Source: Candidatus Uhrbacteria bacterium
Lineage (GTDB): Bacteria > Patescibacteriota > Patescibacteriia > CAIXNZ01
Assembly (NCBI GenBank): GCA_011046145.1
Contig: DSBA01000081.1
Location: forward strand, 1 to 10,845
DNA: 10,845 nt
Direction of reading: 5' to 3'
A program made the translations under genes and the position numbers. Under the pieces are notes generated by a model. The model made no database searches. It saw nothing but the letters and a program-made list of their open reading frames with translations, and was not told the origin of the DNA. Below are positions 5,780-10,845 of the stretch, piece by piece (within the stretch, counting starts at the first letter, position 1; each line of letters starts with the position of its first letter).

Positions 5780-7234
5780 ATGCTGACAATAAAATATTAT
5801 CAGGATTTTGCTAAAATTTTGGATAAAAAAATAAAACCCGATGGGGTTGTTTTTGGCGTGGGCGTGACTGCTTTTATGCGGTTTTTTGCCGGTCTTTTTT
5901 TGGATAATTATAAAATTATAACTTTTAAAGATTCAAAAGACAATAAGGTTTTGCAAAAATACGCTGATGAAATTTTTATTTTAAAGCAGAAAAAGCCCAG
6001 CCTAAAACTTGACTTTACTAATACGAATAATATTTTGCGCAATAAAACCGTGCAAAATTATATTAAAGCCCACAAGGGCAGGAAATATTTGTTTTTATAT
6101 AAAGCTGATAAAAATATTGCCAAAGCGATTAAGGGCTTAGGAGTGAAAATCATTGCTAATTCAGGCCGTTTAAATAAAATGTTTGAAAACAAGGTGAATT
6201 TTCGCAAGCAGCTGGCCATGGTTGGCTTAACGCCCATAAAAGGCGAGACAATGAAATTTAATAGATTTTTAAACAAAGATTTTCAATGTTTTTATAGCAA
6301 ATATGGGCCCAAATTCGTTTTACAGCTGCCTGATTTTAGGCTGGGCGGCGGCAAAGGCACTTTGTTTATTGAGTCTGAAAAAAAATTTAATCAATTTAAA
6401 AAAGAAGCAGCAACAGGTGTGTATAAAAATAAAGAATTAACTTGCGTTAATATCACCCAGTTTGTCGAGGGTAAAAGCTGTTCAGTGGCCTGCTGCGCGA
6501 CAAAATACGGCACTTTGGTTTCAAAAATTCAGCAGCAGATTTTGGATATCCCGCAAATTATTGCGGCAAAAAAGGGCAATGGCCTTTTTTGCGGCCATGT
6601 TTTTGGCAATGAGTTCAAGCCCCAAATAGTCAGGCAAGCGCAGATAATTGCTCAAAAGCTAGGTGATTATATGTATAAAAAAGGATATAAGGGAATATTT
6701 GGCATTGATTTAATAATTAATGAAAAAGAAAACAAGGTTTATCCGGTGGAATGCAATGCCCGTTATACAGGCGCTTTTCCCATGCTATCCATGCTGCATT
6801 TGAAATACAAAATCATTCCTTTGGACTTTTTTCATTTTTTGGAATTTTTACATATTCCTTATAAAATAAATGTCGCGCAATTGAATAAAATGTACCAAAA
6901 AAAAATTCAAGGCAGCCATGTAATCCTTTCCAATATCCGCAACCATCCAATTAAAGTAAAAAATGAGCTGGAAGTCGGCGCATATAGGTTTAGCCGCAAT
7001 AAAATAAGGTATTTGTCTGATAATATTTTTTATGAAGGCTTGAAAAGTAATAGCGATTTTATTTTGGTTGACGGAGTGCCTAAAAAAGGCGCGGAAATAA
7101 AAAAATGGAGCAGTTTGGCTCGCATTTGTCATGTTTTATTTAATGGTAATATTTTGAAAGCAAATGGGCAGCTAAAGGATAAATATTTTGATATAGTTTC
7201 TGTGATTTACAAAATAATGTTTAATAAAAAATAA
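5780..7234 (+). CDS. ATP-grasp domain protein of the carbamoyl-phosphate-synthase-like group
   Basis: ATP-grasp enzymes activate a carboxylate as an acyl-phosphate and join it to an amine or similar group. The 484 residues divide into an N-terminal Rossmann-like pre-ATP-grasp part (about 1-130), an ATP-grasp core (about 135-345) with the nucleotide loop LGGGKGT (188-194) and FVEGKSCS (228-235), the metal-binding segment GIDLII...YPVECNARYTG (308-331; D310, E324, N326, R328), and a C-terminal domain (about 360-484) with no family I recognise. The catalytic set looks complete, so it should be active. The substrate is unknown. It is the only confident complete plus-strand gene, divergent from the phosphatase operon and ending 22 bases from a convergent second ATP-grasp gene. 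Confidence 0.85.
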   Translation: MLTIKYYQDFAKILDKKIKPDGVVFGVGVTAFMRFFAGLFLDNYKIITFKDSKDNKVLQKYADEIFILKQKKPSLKLDFTNTNNILRNKTVQNYIKAHKGRKYLFLYKADKNIAKAIKGLGVKIIANSGRLNKMFENKVNFRKQLAMVGLTPIKGETMKFNRFLNKDFQCFYSKYGPKFVLQLPDFRLGGGKGTLFIESEKKFNQFKKEAATGVYKNKELTCVNITQFVEGKSCSVACCATKYGTLVSKIQQQILDIPQIIAAKKGNGLFCGHVFGNEFKPQIVRQAQIIAQKLGDYMYKKGYKGIFGIDLIINEKENKVYPVECNARYTGAFPMLSMLHLKYKIIPLDFFHFLEFLHIPYKINVAQLNKMYQKKIQGSHVILSNIRNHPIKVKNELEVGAYRFSRNKIRYLSDNIFYEGLKSNSDFILVDGVPKKGAEIKKWSSLARICHVLFNGNILKANGQLKDKYFDIVSVIYKIMFNKK

Positions 7235-7256
7235 ATTTTGAAAAAATTTCCGTAAT

Positions 7257-8267
7257 TTATTTTAAGGCAGGGAATATTGCCTTTAAAACCAATTTGCTAA
7301 CATTGAGAGGTTTGCCAACATCAGGGTTCTCATGCATATCAAACGCTGGGAAAGAGTTTATTTCAATAACTCGATAATCGCCTTTTTGGCTTATATCTTT
7401 GGTCATCAAATCAATGCCGGCAATACTCATGTCAAATTCTCGGGCCGCTTTAATAGCTGCTTTTTTATAAAATGGATGGGCTTTGCCAGTGACATTAATG
7501 GCAATGCCGCCGCCAAAAACATTGGCTGCCTGCCTTAATCTGATTTTTTTGCCTTTGGCTAAAATGTCAGTTAAAGAAACTTTTTGCATTTTCAAGTTTC
7601 TTTTTAATTCCTTGTCAAATAAGGGTTTTTTGTTCTTTTTTTGGTAATATTTAAGCGACTGGTAATAATTTGTAATTAGTGATTTGACAGAATCCTTGTC
7701 ATTGCCAGTAATTTCAGGGTAAGCCCTTTGCGTTACGGCAATGATTTTATTGTTTAATACTAAAAATCGGTAATCATTGCCTTTGACATGCTCTTCAACC
7801 ATAAAATTTTTTTTAAGCTTTTTGGGATTTTTTTTGAAAGAACGCTGCCAATACCTTTTAATGCGGCCAAAAGCCATTTTTACCATTTCAAAATCAGTAA
7901 TATTGGCGGTTACAGCCACGCCAAGCGAATAGTCAAAAGGCTTGATAACAAAAGGGTATTTTATTTTTTTTTGGCCTAATAATTTTTTGACATCAGAAAT
8001 GTTTTGGCATAAAAAAGCTTTTGGAACTTTAATGCTTGTTTTGGCCAAAGCCTTGCTGGTCAGATACTTATTTGAAACTATGGCTCCATTGACCTTATTG
8101 AGTCCATATTTTTTGGAAAAAATATAATGTTTTTTATTTTTATATCGCAGGATAAAGCTTAAAAAATGCGGGTCGATTTGCTCGACCTTTATTTTATTTT
8201 TTTCAGCTTCTTTTAAAAGGTTTTTTATTACAGTATTTTTCACTTGAGGGTATTTATTTTTTTTCAT
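7257..8267 (-). CDS. Standalone ATP-grasp ligase, cyanophycin synthetase / GshF-like
   Basis: 336 aa resembling the ATP-grasp part of cyanophycin synthetase and of bifunctional glutathione synthetase GshF, without their partner domains (no Mur ligase, no glutamate-cysteine ligase). Motifs: FVIKP (106-110), EEHVKGNDYRFLV (158-170), the R181/P184...TGND segment, a glycine loop NVFGGGIAINVT (249-260), GIDLMTKD (284-291) and EINSFPAFDMHENP (302-315; E302, N304 metal ligands). It should form an amide bond between amino-acid-like substrates, but the acceptor cannot be told. The ATG at 8265-8267 lies inside the end of the small membrane protein gene (14-base overlap), which suggests coupled translation. 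The 3' end meets the other ATP-grasp gene head-on. Confidence 0.85.
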   Translation of the reverse strand: MKKNKYPQVKNTVIKNLLKEAEKNKIKVEQIDPHFLSFILRYKNKKHYIFSKKYGLNKVNGAIVSNKYLTSKALAKTSIKVPKAFLCQNISDVKKLLGQKKIKYPFVIKPFDYSLGVAVTANITDFEMVKMAFGRIKRYWQRSFKKNPKKLKKNFMVEEHVKGNDYRFLVLNNKIIAVTQRAYPEITGNDKDSVKSLITNYYQSLKYYQKKNKKPLFDKELKRNLKMQKVSLTDILAKGKKIRLRQAANVFGGGIAINVTGKAHPFYKKAAIKAAREFDMSIAGIDLMTKDISQKGDYRVIEINSFPAFDMHENPDVGKPLNVSKLVLKAIFPALK

Positions 8268-8430
8268 GTTGGGATTTTAAAAATAAAAAAATGGCCAAAG
8301 CACTGGCCAAGCCAATAGGAATGCTAATGAAATAAGAAAAGTAAATATGGGATTGCAGTAACCCAGTAATGGCCAGGGTGATAACAATAAAGCTTAAAAT
8401 TGAAATTATTAAATTTAAAAATATTCTCAT
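8254..8430 (-). CDS. Small two-helix membrane protein, unknown function
   Basis: Starting from the ATG at 8428-8430 the product is 58 aa with two hydrophobic segments (about 4-24 and 30-52) and a charged tail SQHEKK. The frame stays open upstream to an ATG at 8517 (87 aa), but the added 29 residues are polar and unlike a membrane leader, so I prefer the shorter form; the start is uncertain. No family recognised. Its end overlaps the ATP-grasp gene by 14 bases, so both are probably translated from one message and the helices may hold or escort the ligase at the membrane, which is inference. Confidence 0.6.
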   Translation of the reverse strand: MRIFLNLIISILSFIVITLAITGLLQSHIYFSYFISIPIGLASALAIFLFLKSQHEKK

Positions 8431-8545
8431 GAAGTTTGTGCGTTTTTTATCTTTTATAAGTTTTGCATAAGGACAAATTTTTATTGAAGTTATTATGGAA
8501 TGCTCGGCGAAAAACAATTGATTTTAAAGATAAAATAAGAGAATA

Positions 8546-8617
8546 AGGCCTGAGTGGGAATCGAACCCACGAATAAGGGTTTTGCAGACCCTTGCCTTAC
8601 CACTTGGCTATCAGGCC
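8546..8617 (-). tRNA. trnC: tRNA-Cys (anticodon GCA)
   Basis: The minus strand folds as a full cloverleaf. The acceptor stem is GGCCTGA/TCAGGCC. The D-arm contains AAGTGGTAAGGC. The anticodon arm is AAGGGT-CTGCAAA-ACCCTT with anticodon GCA. The T-arm is GTGGG-TTCGATT-CCCAC. Position 73 is U, the discriminator expected for cysteine tRNA. CCA is not encoded. It stands alone between the small membrane protein gene and a terminator. Confidence 0.96.
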
Positions 8618-8639
8618 GTTTTACACAATTATTTATTTT

Positions 8640-8669
8640 AAAAAACTTACCATTAGGCAAGTTTTTTTT
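8640..8669 (-). terminator. Intrinsic terminator after the GAF-like gene
   Basis: ACTTACC (8645-8651) and GGCAAGT (8656-8662) form a 7-bp stem with one mismatch and loop ATTA. A-runs on one side and T-runs on the other make it bidirectional. On the minus strand it follows the stop at 8695 and precedes the tRNA, separating the two units. Confidence 0.75.
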
Positions 8670-8694
8670 AGTTTAGCATATTTAATTAGAAAAT

Positions 8695-9438
8695 TCAAGG
8701 CTGATAAATTGAAAAATCAGGCTTAAAAGTATAGTTTAGGGCCAGATAAAAGGAATAAACACGGATAATGTTAAAGTCTCTGTCTTCCAAATAATGATTT
8801 TTTTTAAAGGCTAAAACCATAATGCCCACATCTTTATCATGCATATAGATCGGCTTGGTAACAAAATCAAGCTTTTTCAAAAGGATTGAGTTTGGACATA
8901 AAGACTGGAAAAATTCAGAATTATTTTCATTTTGGCTGTATTTGAACCCTTTAATTTCTGAATTAGAAAAAAGTTCAAGAGTTTTTTTAAGCTCTGGATG
9001 CTTTGCTTTTGATTTGAAAAATTTAAAATCAATTGGCGGTTTAAAATAAAGCAAACCTGCTTGCGCGTGAGTCAGGTTAATAAGCTGGTTAAAGATATTG
9101 GTTGAAGATTCATGAATTGATCTTTTTTTTGAGCGATCAAGGGCTGAAATATCCAATTCCAACAAAGCGTCTATTTTGCGGTTAACCTGGCCAATATATT
9201 GGTAAGCTTCGGTTAATTGTTCTATTTGGCTTTCCAGTTGTTTTTCTTTGGTTTTGATAAGCTTTAAGACAATTTCCATGATTAAAATAGCTATGATTAA
9301 GGTGAAAATTCCGTCAATTATTATTAAATCAAAAGATTTGGCAAAATATATAAGATTAATTATCTGGCTGATGGTAAAGAATATGATTATTAAAGAAACA
9401 ATCAGCGCTCTTAAAAATAAATAATTTTTTTTGTTCAT
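8695..9438 (-). CDS. Two-helix membrane protein with coiled coil and GAF-like domain
   Basis: 247 aa. Two hydrophobic helices (about 10-32 and 37-60) are followed by a charged coiled-coil linker (about 62-95, KEKQLESQIEQL) and an alpha/beta region (about 105-237, ending ...DVGIMVLAF...DFNIIRVYSFYLALN) with the pattern of a GAF domain. The layout is that of the sensor half of a membrane histidine kinase, but no kinase, cyclase or phosphatase output domain follows; the stop is a clean TGA. It could signal through a partner or be a degraded sensor. It lies 26 bases after the upstream 3D-domain gene, probably cotranscribed. The GAF call is by pattern only. Confidence 0.6.
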   Translation of the reverse strand: MNKKNYLFLRALIVSLIIIFFTISQIINLIYFAKSFDLIIIDGIFTLIIAILIMEIVLKLIKTKEKQLESQIEQLTEAYQYIGQVNRKIDALLELDISALDRSKKRSIHESSTNIFNQLINLTHAQAGLLYFKPPIDFKFFKSKAKHPELKKTLELFSNSEIKGFKYSQNENNSEFFQSLCPNSILLKKLDFVTKPIYMHDKDVGIMVLAFKKNHYLEDRDFNIIRVYSFYLALNYTFKPDFSIYQP

Positions 9439-9464
9439 TTTTTAAGTTAAATTTGTTAAGTTTT

Positions 9465-9965
9465 TCATTTTCTGTAAATTTCCACAGTCAGATATTTAAT
9501 GCCAAATTTTTTAGCTTTTTCTTTTGAAGGCATCCAGATGTCCAGGCGGCTATTATACCTTTCATGCATGCGGTCAACCACGGTATAAAATTTTTCAGGA
9601 TCAAGTTCTAGGAATTTGACTCGGGTGCCAAATTCAAGAAAATTGGCAGCCACGACATTTTCTTTATTATGAAAACATAAATTATAGCCGCTGGCTGCAA
9701 TGCACGGATCTCCACTAGTTTCGTCTGGGCTGCTGGAATAAGCAGTAACATAGATTTTCATGGTTTCAATTTTTGGTTTGGAATTAAAGCTTACAATATT
9801 TTGGATTTTTTTAAAATATTCCCCGCGGCTTATTTGATAATGGGCCAAAGAAGAAATCTGGGGCAAACAAAAAATTGCAATGAAAATTGCAATTAACAAG
9901 ATTAAGAGCCTTTTATTTTTTAAAGACTTTAAAAATAGGAATATTTTGAAGCTACTCAATTTCAT
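9465..9965 (-). CDS. Membrane-anchored 3D-domain protein (MltA/RlpA-like barrel)
   Basis: 166 aa: a basic N-terminus, one membrane helix (about 19-40), a linker, then a 3D domain (about 70-165), a double-psi barrel fold shared with the catalytic part of lytic transglycosylase MltA and resuscitation-promoting proteins. Marks: VTAYSSSPDET (73-83), DPCIAASG (86-93), AANFLEFGTRV, and the aspartates D131 (VVDRM) and D142 (LDIWM). It should sit outside the membrane and act on peptidoglycan. C88 and C97 are also present in the neighbouring paralogue and may form a disulfide. Transcribed from 9995-10003 with the GAF-like gene downstream. There is no ribosome-binding motif. Confidence 0.85.
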   Translation of the reverse strand: MKLSSFKIFLFLKSLKNKRLLILLIAIFIAIFCLPQISSLAHYQISRGEYFKKIQNIVSFNSKPKIETMKIYVTAYSSSPDETSGDPCIAASGYNLCFHNKENVVAANFLEFGTRVKFLELDPEKFYTVVDRMHERYNSRLDIWMPSKEKAKKFGIKYLTVEIYRK

Positions 9966-9994
9966 GTATTTATTAATGAGTAGTAATCATTTTT

Positions 9995-10003
9995 AGTATA
10001 TCA
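9995..10003 (-). promoter_or_regulatory. Extended -10 promoter of the 3D-GAF operon
   Basis: On the minus strand TGATATACT (TG, one base, TATACT) lies about 30 bases before the ATG at 9965. The -35 region overlaps the T-run of the terminator at 10021-10048 and is poor. The leader would be short, about 24 bases, without a Shine-Dalgarno motif. Confidence 0.55.
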
Positions 10004-10020
10004 TATTTTTGCTATAAACA

Positions 10021-10048
10021 AAAACTCAGCCTTGAGGGCTGAGTTTTT
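10021..10048 (-). terminator. Strong intrinsic terminator between the two 3D genes
   Basis: ACTCAGCC (10024-10031) and GGCTGAGT (10037-10044) form a perfect 8-bp stem with a 5-base loop, flanked by AAA and TTTTT so it can work in both directions. It separates the right-hand 3D gene from the 3D-GAF operon, so the two paralogues are independent transcription units. Confidence 0.88.
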
Positions 10049-10073
10049 GTTTTTAAATTATTTGGTATCAGAT

Positions 10074-10598
10074 TTATTGGTAGATTTCCATTTTTAAGTT
10101 CTGGATTCCGAATTGAATAGCTTCTGGCCTGGTTTTCATCCAGATATCTGCCTTGTAATAGTACCTTGCGTTCATTCTGTCTTGGACAGTATAAATAGTA
10201 TTGGGATCATAATCAGGAAATCTGACTTTTGTGCCAAAAGGCAAAAAATTGGCAGCGATAACGTTTTGCTGGTTATTTTCGCACAAATTAAAGCCATTGG
10301 CAGTAATGCAAGGTGTGTCATCAGTTTGTTCTGGCAAACTGTTATAAGCAGTCACTGGCACAGTAATAACCCTGCTTGGTTCGCCTAATTCTGCCAAAGG
10401 TGAAATTTCTTCAGCCTGGACATCTGGTATCATTGCTTCGTCTTTTAAAATAGAAGCTAAAGAGGTAAGCCTGGGCAAACCAAATTGCCAGATTAAAGCA
10501 AAAATTACTAAAACTAAAAGAGAATGTTTAATTAATTTTAGGCTAATTTTAGATATTAATTGTTTGAAATGGATTAATATCCAGTTTTTAGTATTCAT
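10074..10598 (-). CDS. Second membrane-anchored 3D-domain protein (paralogue)
   Basis: 174 aa: a basic N-terminus, one membrane helix (about 25-45), an acidic linker (about 50-75) and a 3D domain (about 80-174). The domain aligns to that of the downstream 3D gene over 92 residues without gaps with 50 identities by my count. It keeps VTAY, AANFLPFGTKV, D140 (VQDRM), D151 (ADIWM) and both cysteines (C97, C106), while the helix and linker have diverged. Probable extracytoplasmic cell-wall enzyme or binder. It is driven by the consensus promoter at 10654-10682 through a leader carrying an early hairpin and T-run, and followed by its own terminator. Confidence 0.85.
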   Translation of the reverse strand: MNTKNWILIHFKQLISKISLKLIKHSLLVLVIFALIWQFGLPRLTSLASILKDEAMIPDVQAEEISPLAELGEPSRVITVPVTAYNSLPEQTDDTPCITANGFNLCENNQQNVIAANFLPFGTKVRFPDYDPNTIYTVQDRMNARYYYKADIWMKTRPEAIQFGIQNLKMEIYQ

Positions 10599-10620
10599 AG
10601 ATTGAATTATTGATTTAGAT

Positions 10621-10644
10621 AAAAAAACGTTCCTGTTTGGGAAC
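10621..10644 (-). terminator. Possible attenuator hairpin in the 3D-protein leader
   Basis: On the minus strand GTTCC (10644-10640) and GGAAC (10633-10629) form a 5-bp stem with a 6-base loop, followed after one G by seven T (10627-10621). It falls within about 25 bases of the predicted transcription start and before the ATG at 10598. The stem is short, so premature termination may be partial. Confidence 0.5.
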
Positions 10645-10653
10645 TAATAAGCC

Positions 10654-10682
10654 ATTATAGCATATTATTTTTATTTTGTCAA
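10654..10682 (-). promoter_or_regulatory. Perfect consensus sigma-70 promoter for the right-hand 3D gene
   Basis: On the minus strand TTGACA (10682-10677), a 17-base spacer ending in TGC, and TATAAT (10659-10654) match the consensus exactly and add an extended -10. The start site should be near 10647. The -35 lies only about eight bases from the palindromic block 10691-10747 that precedes the IS481-like gene. Confidence 0.9.
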
Positions 10683-10690
10683 CATAATGT

Positions 10691-10747
10691 ATAGTTAACA
10701 CCAAGGGGTTACAGATAGTACCCTTAAGGGTAACACATGTTAACTAT
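10691..10747. repeat. Nested palindromes, likely end of an IS481-like element
   Basis: ATAGTTAACA (10691-10700) and TGTTAACTAT (10738-10747) are perfect 10-bp inverted arms 37 bases apart. Inside, TACCCTTAAGGGTA (10719-10732) is a perfect palindrome and GTTAC (10708-10712) pairs with GTAAC (10730-10734). The right arm, 14 bases before the transposase ATG, starts TGT as many insertion-sequence ends do, so it may be the left terminal repeat; the left arm would then be a second end facing the other way. Confidence 0.5.
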
Positions 10748-10760
10748 TAAATTTAAGCAT

Positions 10761-10845
10761 ATGAATAAGACAAAATATACAAGGGAAGAACGATTTAAAT
10801 GGTATAGGCAAGTAGATAAATACAAGCGAAGTGTTAAAGAAGTAT
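10761..10845 (+). CDS. IS481-like DDE transposase, N-terminus only (cut by window edge)
   Basis: The ATG at 10761 opens a frame of 28 codons to the window edge, starting MNKTKYTREERFKWYRQVD and continuing with a basic YKRSVKEV stretch. This is the typical beginning of the N-terminal helix-turn-helix of IS481/IS3-type integrase-core transposases; the DDE domain would lie beyond the edge. The palindromic block just upstream fits an element end. No Shine-Dalgarno motif. Whether the gene is intact cannot be seen. Confidence 0.6.
   Translation, partial: MNKTKYTREERFKWYRQVDKYKRSVKEV

Noticed and set aside
5780..7234. Possibility that the organism reads TGA as glycine, as in some Patescibacteria.
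   Set aside because: No long reading frame in the window contains in-frame TGA, and glycines use GGN codons; the standard bacterial code suffices.
7229..7262. AT-only inverted repeat (AAATAAATT / AATTTATTT) across both stop codons of the convergent ATP-grasp genes, considered as a shared terminator.
   Set aside because: The stem has no G-C pairs and no clear T-run follows, so it is too weak to call.
8431..8517. Longer 87-aa form of the small membrane protein starting at 8517.
   Set aside because: The extra 29 residues are polar and look like untranslated leader read in frame; not excluded but less likely.

Overview
The window looks like a chromosomal segment from an AT-rich bacterium, most likely a member of the Candidate Phyla Radiation (Patescibacteria). 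This is inferred from gene content and style: Lys/Ile/Asn-rich proteins, compact spacing, small membrane proteins of unknown function, an isolated tRNA without an encoded CCA, and no Shine-Dalgarno motif before any confident gene. No ribosomal marker is present, so the taxon cannot be proved. The long reading frames contain no in-frame TGA, so the standard bacterial code fits and a TGA=Gly code does not.

Layout from left to right. (1) 1-256 is a GC-richer block (about 50% by hand count in 1-240, against roughly 30-35% elsewhere) packed with hairpins, with one possible small ORF (104-229). (2) holA (DNA polymerase III delta) on the minus strand. (3) A 546-base gene-poor stretch, 1217-1762. It holds AT-rich palindromic repeats, a 26-codon stub of a second, diverged holA start, and an orphan plus-strand transcription unit with a consensus promoter, structured RNA and intrinsic terminator. 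(4) A minus-strand operon reading histidine phosphatase -> polA -> REP-associated tyrosine (RAYT/IS200-like) transposase, whose gene carries a REP-like palindrome inside its coding sequence. (5) A divergent plus-strand ATP-grasp protein whose promoter suggests a leaderless mRNA, convergent with a second, cyanophycin-synthetase/GshF-like ATP-grasp gene that overlaps a small two-helix membrane protein. (6) tRNA-Cys(GCA). (7) A cell-envelope group: a two-helix GAF-like sensor protein co-oriented with a membrane-anchored 3D-domain protein, then a second 3D-domain paralogue with its own strong promoter and terminator. (8) A palindromic end and the first 28 codons of an IS481-like transposase at the right edge.

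hola and polA are replication and repair housekeeping genes. The two ATP-grasp enzymes probably make small-molecule or peptide amide bonds with unknown substrates. The GAF protein and 3D proteins probably act at the cell envelope. No CRISPR array, toxin-antitoxin pair or complete defence system was recognised. The least explained parts are the orphan transcript at 1591-1740, the holA stub among palindromes, and the palindrome inside the transposase gene.
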